Assembly: GCF_947242115.1 (NCBI RefSeq)
Contig: NC_074718.1
Span: 44,773,199 to 44,837,198 of the forward strand
DNA from: Biomphalaria glabrata
Lineage: Eukaryota; Mollusca; Gastropoda; Planorbidae
DNA: 64,000 nt
Reading direction: 5' to 3'
Position 1 is the first letter of the stretch; every line of letters starts with the position of its first letter. Of this stretch, positions 22,660 through 32,554 are shown in pieces. The notes under the pieces are model-generated. The model saw nothing but the letters and a program-made list of their open reading frames with translations. It was not told where the DNA came from and made no database searches. The position numbers and the translations under genes are program-made.

Positions 22660-23397
22660 TAAGCTCAAATCACATTAGGATAGTCTTGTTTACTTAACTT
22701 ATCTATAGGCCTATTTTAGGCCTATTACTATCTTTAAAATGTTTAAAGATATCTTGTTGAATTATAATGTCATCGACCCTTTTTAACTAGCCACTTCAAG
22801 AAAAAAAAAGCTTAGGTAGGCCAATATCTACCGGTGTCAACATTCAAAAGGCTACATTATCTTTAACACAAGGCAATACAAGACAAAATACTTAAACGTA
22901 AAATAATCTGAATATCTAGCTCTAGTTCTGCGTAAATTATCTTCGAATCCATGTACACACTGATAAATAGGTTAGGTATTAAAGTTCAACAAGGTCGGAT
23001 GTTTGCGTGAAAAAATATCAGCTGTTGACGACTTGAATGTAAAGCTCGCAGTTTATTGTGTGATGGATATTTTAACACTATTTTTTAGTAATGTCTTGAA
23101 TGCTGTTATCTGACTTATTAAGGTAACATTTGAAGTATTTCTTTGTTGATATTATTTTTCTGAATTGCTCTTTTAAATTTAGGGCTTTGTTTCTTTATAG
23201 CTTAATATCAATGACAACAGAAAGCTTATAGATTATAGGTTATGAATGCGAAATAGATAACCGCACCGCTTTTGTTCTTTTAAACAAAGTATACAGATCC
23301 AGTCTATCTAGTTTATCTTTAAAGTCTAATAATAATAATCAGGCTTGTCTTCGAGTCCGAAAATTAATGAAGAATGCAGTAGCCTATTTCCCGTGGA
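22660..23397. other. Intergenic stretch, nothing recognised
   Basis: AT-rich sequence with TAGGCCTA-type words. No coding frame or repeat that I can identify. Confidence 0.35.
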
Positions 23398-23640
23398 TAC
23401 TCAGCCCCAGCTGTGACCTACATATCTGCCACATCCATGCCAAGCATAACCATTGTCCACCTGTGTTCGATTAAGATTTTCTTTTCGTCGTCTGCGTCTG
23501 TCCTCGGCAGTGGATTTTCTTTTGGTCTCAAATGTGTATCCCGCGGCCTTTGTGAGTGACCTCCAGCTGTCTCGTTCTGAGGCCGCATGCAACCAGGTGC
23601 TCTCTTCTATGTCAGCGAATGGCAAGTTAGCGCTTTTAAA
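23398..23640 (-). mobile_element. LINE C-terminal fragment
   Basis: The minus-strand frame reads FADIEESTWLHAASERDSWR, SLTKAAGYTFETKRKS, a run of arginines, then GYAWHGCGRYVGHSWG. This is the usual 'W...AxxRxxWR...EExR...CxxC' LINE ending. It is truncated at both ends. Confidence 0.6.
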
Positions 23641-23667
23641 GTCTATTCAACCCTTAAAAGATGACTG

Positions 23668-23875
23668 ATTGCTCTTATCTTATTATTACATTACTTCACA
23701 AGAGAAGATAATTATGTCTTACGTGTATTTCTGTGTCAATCTAGTCTTGCATGTTAATCTGTGGCAAAAAAAATCTGACAAGTCGTTGGTTTTCCTGGCT
23801 GATTCAGGCAACCCATTCCATGCTCTAATAGCACTGACCAAGAAGGAGCTCTTGTACACGTTTGTCCCTAGCTTA
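23668..23875 (-). mobile_element. L2/CR1-like LINE 3' end
   Basis: The plus strand carries GCTCTTATCTTATTATTACA, GGTTTTCCTGGCTGATTCAG, GCAACCCATTCCATGCTCTA and AAGAAGGAGCTCTTGTAC, the image of the 36466-36890 family. A family III SINE follows directly at 23877. Confidence 0.7.
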
Positions 23876-23876
23876 T

Positions 23877-23995
23877 AGCCTGGTCGTGTGGTATCCGCAG
23901 CACTGTCGTATCGGTGGTCCCGGATTCAAACCCTGCTCGCTGCCATCCCCCGTCGTCATTCGGTACGTTTGAGCTGAGATGTAATAATCTTCAAT
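23877..23995 (+). repeat. SINE family III copy
   Basis: A tRNA-like head GCCTGGTCGTGTGGTATCC with a B-box-like GGATTCAAACCCTG, then CCATCCCCCGTCGTC and TAATCTTCAATTATGAAG. Compare 24773-24945. Confidence 0.75.
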
Positions 23996-24386
23996 TATGA
24001 AGAAAAAGCCAAAAAACAAGAGAAAAAAAACTGAAAGCGTCCAGATTGTGAAAGCTAAAATGTTTTTGAACAAATGGTTGCAAGGGAGGTTTTGGTGCCA
24101 GCACAACGACTGGAAGCTTTGGATTTCTCATGCTAAAATCAGGGCTGGGTGGACGCCATAAAATTCCGAACTACAAAAGCCCTGAACTTGATGCCTTTGA
24201 TTCCAAAGCGCTTTATAGCACTCGACCAGCAAGCTCGCCATACATATTGAGAGTCGTCTTTATTGACTTCTAAATATATACCTGCGCCTGTGTCTCTTTG
24301 TGGGTTTTTTTTTTAAACTCGAAATGTTGAGACTATTTTTGGCATCGTACAACTGAGGTTTATTTATTTCAGTTCAAAGTTGAATC

Positions 24387-27300
24387 ATGGGTAAAGCAGT
24401 GCGACTCCTTCTACTACTGCTATTAGGCACACTATCATCTGTCCTTGCGAATAGGTCAAAGTTCAAAGGTGCTGTTTACGGCCATGCAGTTCTCTTACCA
24501 AAGGACAGCCTCAAAGTCATCTCGCGAGCCGAAGCGTTGGACAACATGAATAAAAATCTGGACGTCTATCGTGAGCAGGTCACCAAGGCCAAATCCCAAG
24601 TAAGACCTTCACGAGCTTTTGTTTTTGTGTGAGATCTTTATCTAATGGACCTCATTCACCAATCGTAAACAAACAACATTTAGTCACGTGATCTTATTGA
24701 TATAACAACGATACAAAAAAAAAACTGTCACGTGACAACCATCATGAATCCCGAAATTAAAAATCCTATTTGGATTTGGCTGCCTGGTCGTGCGGTTTGC
24801 ACGCTGGACTGTCGTTCAGATTCATCGAAGGTTCCGGGTTCAAACCCTGTCCGCTCCCATCCCCCGTCGTCCTGCGGGAGGTTTGGACTAGGAAGTAATT
24901 ATCTTCAACTCTGAAGGAACATCCGAAACATGTAAAACATTTAACGAATTAAACATGAGATCGTAAATTATATAGAAGAGATAGAGCACCACGTGGCTAA
25001 ATGTTGTTTGTTTACGATTGGTGAATGAGGTCCATTGTCCATTCCTAAAGCTATGTTGAGCTGAGGGTCTGTTAGTAGGCCTGTGGCTTAGAAATATGAA
25101 AAGTCGAATCTCAACGTGTCGAGAGAAAAAAAATGAAAATGGCGTCATTATATATCAATGAGGGGTTCGGTGGCTGAGTGGTTAAGCGCTTGGTTTGCAA
25201 ACCTGGGGTGGTGGGTTTGAATCTCGTTGAAAAATAGGATTTTTAATTTCGGGATTTTTAAGGGCGCCTATGAGTCTACCCAACTCTAATGAGTACCTGA
25301 CTTATGATTGGGAGAGTAAAGGGGGTTGGTCGTTGTGCTGGTCACATGACACCCTGCTCGTTAACCGTTGACTAAAGAAACAAATGACCTTTAAATCATC
25401 TGCCCTATGGATTGCAAGGTCTGAAAGGGAAACTTTTCATTTTACTTTTTTATATGAATACGATATGGTGGACGAGTCGAGAGTTTTAGAGTTTTAGGCC
25501 TATTATTCAAGATTTAAATTTAAGGTGCAATGTCTGGAAGTTCTACTTTAAATTTATTGAGGGATAGTAAAGGCATAGTCAGAAAACGCAAAACTTAACT
25601 CTTTCTCTCCGTAATTATTTACCACATTCTGGTGGAATCAACGTTGGTATCGTCAGTTAGGAGAGAAAGAGTTAAACTATCTGACCATAATAATAATTAT
25701 AGCTTTTATATAGCGCTACTTTCATGCTTATAGCATGCTCAGAGCGCTTTTGGTCCAATCTCATTTGTGGACCAGTGGGGGGAGGGGGTATCTAGGAGTT
25801 GGTTTTTCGTGCTGCCTTTGGGCCTTAGGTAGCCAAGCCAAGCCAAGTTCAAGCGCACTTGGCCTCTCGACCACGCTTCACCATATCACCAGGTCCCCAT
25901 GACCCTGATAGAGAAATCTACTGGAAGGCAATATTATTGAAGGAGATTCTAGTCAACGCGAAAGACAGAGGAATAGAGAAAGTTGACAAATCATGTGTGG
26001 TGCCCCAATGGTCCAACAGAATATTAGGAGGGTGAAGATGACTGGCGGTTGGTTTATCATTGTGCTAGTCTAATGACACCCTTATTAACCGTTTGCCATA
26101 GAAATAGATAATGTGGAATTGTACATCTCAAGAGACTCCTTCCCTTCTGATGAGGCCAAAGAGGCAAATCGTTGATACACAGGTTAATTAACAATCTGTA
26201 ACTGGCCTTTAGCGAAGTCATTATTTTAATTGTAAATAATGTTCATCTATCTGCGGACCCCGCAGTATGAGAACCACTGGTGTATGATATAGTTAAAAAA
26301 AACTATCTAAAGAAGATTGGGAATTTTCACAGTAATTTTCACAACTAGCCTACAACCTGAGGCGGCCTTAGCAGTGAGCGTGGCCCCGGGCGAGTGTCAT
26401 ATGCTGGGCCCTGAGCCGTAAAAGTAGAGTATATATACCGTACCACATCACGCTTAAAGTCTCGTCCGCCCTAACGCTTATTTTTGTTACAAGCATAGTA
26501 CCCTACTTAGGTACTGTACTTTTGGCCGTTTGGCTACATTACCTACTGTATTGTAATTGTTCTGCATGAAAAAATTTTGCCTTTAAGGTAGGCTAAGTGA
26601 ACGTAGGCTAACTAATGATTCAGAAACCATTGCGTGAAGGGAATTCAACAAAGTAGAAACAAATAATTTCATCCAAACCCGCTGGAGTCGGAAAGTAACT
26701 TTTAATTACAAAGAAGAACGAGAACACTGTGTGTAGTCGCTGAATGAACTCTTCATGATGTCTGTTGTATTTATGTGTATGTTTCTGTTGTGTTGTCTTT
26801 ATATGAGAAACGAGTCCTTGTAATCACAACAAATTTCCGTAAGGATCAATAAAGCAGTCTTAGTCTTAGTCTTAGTTGCAATAAAACTTTTACCAAGTTT
26901 AACAAATTCTAGTTTATACGAAATGCTCTGGTTTTCGAAGCAGACGGTGACAGGGAATCCCCAATCGCGCCCCCCCCCCCCAGAAGCGGAGCCTGGGGCG
27001 GTTGCCCCACTTGCCACCCCCTAAGGCCGCTACTGCCTACAATTATCTGACTAGAAATAAACAAAGGTGGCGAGGGCGCCGAATCATAAAGGCTTCAATA
27101 CGTACATAGGGCTAAATTGAAACAACAGTGGTTTATGGTTGATTCAGTTAGCAATGATAGGGCCTAACTTATTACGTATTTTTCTTGGATATAATTTAAT
27201 TTTTAAATGTATCTTTATATTGATATACATGACTTTCACAAATTATTATTTTTTTTCAATGCTTTGTCCTAGGGTGCTGAAATCATTGTATTTCCAGAGG

Positions 27301-28745
27301 ATGGACTCTACGGATTTAAATTCACTCGTCAATCGATTTATCCTTATCTTGAATACATCCCTGACCCCAGAACTGAACTCTGGTCGCCTTGCGATGAGCC
27401 GGGTCGCTACAACGACACTGAGGTTCAGAGGTCGCTAAGCTGCTTGGCAAAGACAAACTCATTATACCTGGTAGCCAATATGGGTGACAAGCAGCCGTGT
27501 GACGCCGCAACTGACCGCACATGTCCTCCGGATGGGAGGTATCAATACAACACCAATGTTGTGTACGGCCCTGACGGCACGCTCCTGGCCAGATATCATA
27601 AGTATAACCTGTTCTACGAGCTCCAATTCAACGCTCCGGAGCTGGAGCTGTCTTACTTCGACACCCCATTCGGTCGCTTCGGGCTGATGATATGCTTTGA
27701 TGTCCTCTTCCACGATCCTGGATTACCTCTGATCTTGAGTCTGAATATATCCAATATTATTTTCACGTCTGCTTGGATGGATGCTCTCCCTTTGTTGTCG
27801 GCGCTAGGCTACCACTCTTCGTTTGCTCGCGGCTTGGGCGTAAATATGCTGGGCGCCAACATCCACATTCCTGATTACCGGTTTCATGGCAGTGGCATAT
27901 ACGGACCAGATGGGACCATCATTTCTTTTTACGGCTCCACAAATGCATCTAAACCTAAACTATTGGTGGCAGACGTAAACGTGTTAGACGTCACCCAACC
28001 CAACAAAATTGTGTCCTCAATCGTTCAACTAAATTGGAAACAAGCTAGAATGAAGGAAGCAGACATGAAGCGCGTGACAAAAGACACCACCAAGAATTCG
28101 AAAAAGACGTTTGAATCTCTTTTGTTCTATGACATGTTTACGTTTGCAGCTTTAGACAAGCCGTCTGGACATATCAAAGTCAACCAGAAACACGTTCATT
28201 GTGAGTTACGGTACTCTATCCCAGAAGAGCTCTTTGGGCGTGAGCTGTATGCCTTTGGTGCATTTGACGGGCTACACACGTATGAAGGCCAGTACTACTT
28301 TCAAATCTGCGCCTTGGTCAAATGTGCCGACGCCCGCAATAGATCCACGTGCGGGTCAGTGACCTTTGATGCAATCACTCCCTTCGTTCGGTTATCTATA
28401 TCAGGAGAGATGCAGACCCCTTTCGTGTATCCACAAATAATTTTGTCTAACGGTATCGGGGAACTCAGTTTGGCAGAACCAGATTCGTGGACATTTACCG
28501 GCAAATCGTTAAAAACTGTTCAAGAGTTTTATAAGCCCGTTTTGTCAGCAGCACTGTTCGGAAGAGACTATTTGCGAGACACAGATGGACAAGACAAGGG
28601 GAATAACCTGTACAAATCGCAAGAAGACGCAACAGACAAAGATAAAAGTGAAATATACTTAGGCCTCGTCTCGGGACAGAATATTTTTATTTTCCTTCTT
28701 GGATTTGTCTGTCTTTTGTTGCTTGTGAACATGGCTATATTTTAA
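24387..28745 (+). CDS. Vanin/biotinidase-family amidohydrolase (pantetheinase-like)
   Basis: Two exons, 24387-24599 and 27273-28745, join in phase 0 (KAKSQ|GAEII) for 561 residues. The N-terminus KAVRLLLLLLLGTLSSVLA is a signal peptide. The nitrilase-fold triad is visible: Glu80 in PEDGLYG, Lys181 in YHKYNLF and Cys212 in GLMICFDVLF. Family members hydrolyse an amide, typically pantetheine to pantothenate and cysteamine, or biocytin in biotinidase. The C-terminal third matches the vanin base domain in length and Cys content. The last 20 residues (QNIFIFLLGFVCLLLLVNMA) are hydrophobic and end the protein, suggesting GPI anchoring at the cell surface, or a single membrane pass. Several N-x-S/T sites fit secretion. 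The 2.7-kb intron holds a MITE with a nested SINE, SINEs I-II and a hAT MITE. Which substrate it uses cannot be told from sequence. Confidence 0.93.
24644..25036. mobile_element. MITE with 40-bp inverted ends, split by a SINE
   Basis: Ends read AATGGACCTCATTCACCAAT and onwards to AACATTTAG on the left, with the inverse on the right. The interior matches the intact copy at 47465-47649 in inverted orientation. A 196-bp insertion (24750-24945) interrupts it, flanked by GAAT on both sides, and the intact copy shows GAAT once at that spot. It lies in the vanin-like gene's intron. Confidence 0.88.
24750..24945 (+). repeat. SINE family III inserted in a MITE, with an antisense SINE II scrap
   Basis: The SINE III head (GCTGCCTGGTCGTGCGG, GGGTTCAAACCCTGTCCG) and body (CCATCCCCCGTCGTCCTGCG, AATTATCTTCAACTC) are preceded at 24749-24771 by a stretch that is the reverse complement of the family II phrase AGGATTTTTAATTTCGGGA (25228-25246). 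The composite entered the MITE as one unit, bounded by GAAT duplications (24746-24749, 24946-24949). Confidence 0.8.
25161..25437 (+). repeat. SINE family II copy, near full length
   Basis: Clear tRNA-like head: GGTGGCTGAGTGGTTAAGCG (A box) and GGTTTGAATCTCG (B-box region), then AGGATTTTTAATTTCGGGA and GGGCGCCTATGAGTCTACCC. The head closely resembles tRNA-Ser/Leu genes. It lies in the vanin-like intron. Confidence 0.85.
25595..25675. mobile_element. 81-bp TTAA-ended palindromic mini-element, copy 3
   Basis: Same ends and core as 7475-7555 with about two base differences, in unrelated flanks. This independent placement shows the unit is dispersed rather than merely duplicated with its neighbours. 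Confidence 0.78.
25687..25879 (-). repeat. SINE family I copy
   Basis: Minus-strand copy beginning (plus view) with a TAATAATAAT tail, TATAGCGCTACTTTCATGCT, and ending CTCTCGACCACGCTTC at the tRNA-like head. Confidence 0.8.
25895..26115 (+). mobile_element. RTE-like LINE tail scrap followed by SINE II body scrap
   Basis: The plus strand reads EILVNAKDRGIEKVDKSC then VVPQWSN, a diverged version of the 'KAKDREEW..LV.KSSVVPQRS' LINE C-terminus. From about 26035 a family II SINE tail follows (TTGGTTTATCATTGTGCT, CATAGAAATAGATAA). Confidence 0.5.
26357..27035. mobile_element. hAT-like non-autonomous element, 679 bp
   Basis: The left end CTGAGGCGGCCTTAG pairs with the right end CTAAGGCCGCTACTG as imperfect inverted repeats. 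Flanks CCTACAAC (26349-26356) and CCTACAAT (27036-27043) form an 8-bp target duplication with one mismatch, the hAT length. Inside, 26745-26880 resembles a LINE 3' UTR ending in (TCTTAG)n. A related orphan terminus sits at about 29530. No transposase frame. Confidence 0.78.
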
Positions 28746-28767
28746 ATAGATGATGACTTATTGATCC

Positions 28768-28773
28768 AATAAA
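28768..28773 (+). promoter_or_regulatory. Polyadenylation signal AATAAA of the vanin-like gene
   Basis: AATAAA 22 bp past the stop codon, followed by T-rich sequence. The 3' UTR would be very short. Confidence 0.65.
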
Positions 28774-28865
28774 ATCTCCTTTGATATATTTTTCTTTCTT
28801 TCTTTCCTTTTTTTTTAAATCATCATTTCTTAAGTTTGAAAAAAACTAACAGATTTAATCTAAAA

Positions 28866-29392
28866 CAAGGTCACAAAGAAAGTTTGTGTGGAAACGCAAA
28901 CTCAAAATCGGGTCCTGAAGTGGTCCACCCAGGCATACTAATTAGATTTTTTCTCTTTAAAAAATAAGTAAAAAACAAATTGTGTGTGTGTAAATGTAGC
29001 TGTTAGTATGACAAAATTTACTTAACTTTGCAATACATTTATAAAAAAAAATTTTGACAAGAAATCTAAAATCATTTGCATAAATGTGTTGAAAATATGG
29101 TAAGCACTGTTCTCCCCTACTAAAGAGCCTCCAGTGTTCTTTACTGATAATAGTGAATAGTTGTAAAAGTGGTGTATTTTTATGAAAAAAACTGCTTGCA
29201 TAAGTGATTTTAAAGATTAGATTTTTCGCCTTCAGGAAAGAAAAAAGTAGTCGTTGCATCAGAACTTTGAATGGACTAAAATATTATGATGTCGGATTTT
29301 CACTATCTTTTCTAGTTTACGAGATCTAAACGGGACGGGCGGACGGATGGACAGACATTCCACACAAAACTAATAGCGTCTTTCGTGGAAAA
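28866..29392. repeat. Dispersed repeat of unknown class, copy A
   Basis: It pairs with 30150-31055. Shared landmarks in order: GTTTGTGTGGAAAC, GAAGTGGTCC, TCCCCTACTAAAGAGCCTCC, GTGGTGTATTTTTATGAAAA, TTGAATGGACTAAAATATTA, TGATGTCGGATTTTCACTAT and CTTTTCTAGTTTACGAGATC, ending in a GGACGG-rich stretch and ACACAAAACTAAT. The last 120 bp is the best conserved. Ends carry a weak inverted word (TTACACAG), so a DNA transposon is possible. Confidence 0.7.
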
Positions 29393-29399
29393 GACTGTG

Positions 29400-29959
29400 T
29401 AAAAAACAAAAACAAAATATGTATCCTTCCAGTGATTCTCAAAATGATTTTTATTAGATTTAGTAGGCCTAACATCTAGATTCAGTATCATCTAGATTCA
29501 GTTTATCATCTAGATTCAGTGACATCTATCAGTAGCGGCCTTCTGGGGTGGTAAGTGGGGCATGATTTGTACATTCTAAGCGGCTATCAATACTTAACAG
29601 TTCACTTTGACATTTAAAAAAAGTAGCCGGAAGCAACCAATCAAAATCGTTTTAACAGTCATACAGTAGGCCAACTGTTATGTCATATTACAGTATAAAA
29701 AGAATTGGTACGTTTACAGTAAATATAGGCTACGATTACTTTTGTCCTCCATTTAAAAAAAAGGGGACGAGGGTGTATGAGAAGGATTCCTTGTTTGTTA
29801 GGCCTACTGTTACCTAGCTCCTTTAATTTATTAGGCCTACACGATTTTGTAACCATAACCTAGAGATTAGAGACAGTGTTACTGCAGCGATTGGACCCCA
29901 TGATGACCTGCTAACTATCGTAAAATAAACGCAAGCTAAAAATCTATAGTCATATTACA
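29400..29959. other. Intergenic stretch with an orphan hAT-like terminus
   Basis: At about 29530 CAGTAGCGGCCTTCTGGGGT then GGTAAGTGGGGCA matches the inverse right end of 26357-27035, but no partner end is seen. The remainder is AT-rich with no gene. Confidence 0.45.
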
Positions 29960-30140
29960 AGATCTTCGGGGATCGCAAAGACCTTCCTTCAGGGAACAGT
30001 ACCAGGAAAAAGAAGAAAGCGAAGGGAGGACAACATAAAAGAATGGACGGGTCTCCCATTAAAGAGGTCCTAACTAAGGCAAAAGACAGAGAGGAACCAT
30101 GGTCCATCGGAATAAGGGATAGGTAAAAGGTAAAGGTATA
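29960..30140 (+). mobile_element. RTE-like LINE C-terminal fragment
   Basis: Frames read GTVPGKRRKRREDNIKEWTG then LPLKEVLTKAKDREEPWS, the usual LINE C-terminus of this type. The 5' part is missing. Confidence 0.65.
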
Positions 30141-30149
30141 AAAAAAAAA

Positions 30150-31055
30150 AGTTACACAGACAGTTTGTGTGGAAACACAAACTCAAAATCAGCCCCCGAA
30201 GTGGTCCGCCCATGAAAGTAAAAAGGCAGGTATCAATATTTTTAGACAGAACATCAGAATTAAATTCTATCAAAGACAACTGACAGAAAAGAAAGGAGAA
30301 AGGAGGTTGTCAGATATTGTGTGGTGCCCCAGCGGTCCAGCAGCCCAAAGGATAGGTGAAAGTGAATGTGAAGTTAAATGTGAATCTGGCCTAACTAATG
30401 TCTTATAATAAATAAATAATTGATCTAATTGTTTTGTAGAGGGTCAATCTTTTATTCAAATCCTCAAAAAAAAAAAAAGAAAGAAAAAAACGTTTCCTTA
30501 AGAAATAATCACTATTGCCAGTGTACCCTGAGATTCACGTAATACAATGCAAAACTACTTATTAATTGTTGTTTGAAATTATGTCCAACTTATATGCATA
30601 CTAAACATATTTTTTTCACCAAAAAAAAACAACAGTAAACATTATTTTTTTTTTGGTAAATGTAGTAGTTAGTAGGACAGGACTTACATAACGTAGTAAT
30701 ACAAATGTAAAAAAAACTTTTTTTTTTTTGGACAAAAAGTCTAAAACAGATTACATAAATGTGTTAAAATATGGCAAATGGCTATCTCCCCTACTAAAGA
30801 GCCTCCTGTGTTTGTTACTATTAATAGTGAATAGTTGCAAAAGTGGTGTATTTTTATGAAAAATCTGCTTGCACAAGTGATTTAAAAAATTAGATTTTTC
30901 GCTTTTAGAATAGAAAAAAGTAGCCGTTGCATCAGATCTTTGAATGGACTAAAATATTATGATGTCGGATTTTCACTATCTTTTCTAGTTTACGAGATCT
31001 TAACGGGACAGACGCACAGATATTTCACACAAAACTAATCCCTTTCGGGGGCCGC
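30150..31055. repeat. Dispersed repeat of unknown class, copy B, interrupted
   Basis: It matches copy A (28866-29392) at 30160-30215 and again at about 30640-31040. Roughly 400 bp between (30225-30610) is other material, including a LINE tail (QRQLTEKKGERRLSDIVWC then a proline/glutamine-rich end). It ends CCCTTTCGGGGGCCGC and an A run. Confidence 0.65.
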
Positions 31056-31059
31056 TAAA

Positions 31060-31780
31060 AAAAAAAAGGCTATAATAATCACTGACCTATAGATTTAGAT
31101 TCTAGACTTAGACCTATAAATAAATTTAGCAGATATAACATACATATAGGTCTGTGATTTCGACCCTTATCTAAATAAACCAGTACCGGTAAGTTTAAAA
31201 TTAGATGTCTCGAAGGGAAAGTAAACAGATCTAGTCTATGTCTATAAAACTTTTAATAAAAGACTATAACTATAGATTCAGTATATATAGATATATATCT
31301 AGATCTAGATTCTAGATATACATACCTAGATTTACTCAATATTGAGTCACGAGTGAGTGTTTCCTGTTAGTGTTTTGTATCTGTTTCAAACTTTCATTCA
31401 TTCCTCAGACGCCTCAGTCGCCCAAAATGATTGAAAATGGGCCAAAAAATTGACAAAATCAAATCTTCAACAATGTCAAAATAAAAAAAAAAACTCATAT
31501 CAAATCAATAATTATGAAACAGAAATCTGAGAAGGCTCGGAAATGGCTGAGGCCTCAATTCCCAAGAGTCAAGTCAATACTGAGTAGAGATAGAGTATTA
31601 TATGAGTATAGTAATAAGTATAGAGTATAGAATACTATAGCCATAGGTCACAATAGGTGTCAGTATAGACTTTTATATATATAGTTTTAAGTATAATTAT
31701 AATAGACTAATACTTAGCTCTAGAGTCAATAATTTCAATAATACAATTGCCTCAATCATCATCAATTGTCAATCTTACTT
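31060..31780. other. Intergenic AT-rich stretch with AGATCT/TCTAGA words
   Basis: TAGATCTAGATTCTAGATAT-type text at 31280-31320 and TATAGTATAGAG-type text at 31590-31700. No gene seen. Confidence 0.4.
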
Positions 31781-31785
31781 CTTAT

Positions 31786-32100
31786 CTTATCTTATATGAT
31801 ACAGACGTTACTTCAAAAAAGAAGATGATTACGTCCTACGCGTCATGCATTTAGTCATGCATATTAACCAATGACTTAAATTCTGCCAAGTCACTGGTTT
31901 TCCTGGCTAGCTCAGGCAACCCATTCCATGCTCTAATAGCACTAGGGAAGAAGGAGTGTTTGTACAAATTTGTCTTAGCATACGGGACGAGGAATGTGCC
32001 TTTATCTTTGTGTCTTTCAGAGTATTTTATTAAATTTTGTTTTTGTATTTGAAGATTATGGTTCAGTGTTTTATGTATGATTGCTACTTTAATGATTCAA
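31786..32100 (-). mobile_element. L2/CR1-like LINE 3' end
   Basis: Close to the 36466-36890 copy: the plus strand begins with a CTTATCTTATCTTATATGAT tail, then GACGTTACTTCAAAAAAGAA, GCAACCCATTCCATGCTCTA and GGGACGAGGAATGTGCC. The (ATAAG)n tail is retained. It lies about 450 bp upstream of the GCNA start. Confidence 0.78.
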
Positions 32101-32554
32101 TGATTCAATCATCCATTATCATTATGATTTATTTTTGATTATGAATAATTATGATAGATCTATCAGATAATTCATGATATGATTCATCATGAAAATCATC
32201 AAATAATGATCGAATGATCATGAATCATGATTCATTTTGATCTTTGTGCATCATTCATGCCATTCAATTCATTGTCATAGATTTAGACTTAGAATAATCT
32301 AGCTAAGGCTGCTAAGGCTAAGCCTAATCTGTAATCACTGACTGCCAGTAATTAGAGTCTCTTGATTCTTGATCTATTTATAAATCTGAAGGACCATCCA
32401 AAAACACATAAAACAAACAAACCAAAACATATTAATAATTCTTTTTTTCTTTCTGTTTTTTTTACTTTCAGTTATTCATAGCTTTATATCTGCTGCTTTG
32501 TAGATTGATCAAGAATAATTGAAATCAGTTAAATATATTTCTGAAATACTTCCA

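Noticed and set aside
24968-25250. True tRNA genes at SINE heads (also 1600, 38820, 44970)
   Set aside because: A- and B-box-like words are present, but the cloverleaf arms do not pair well and SINE bodies follow directly.
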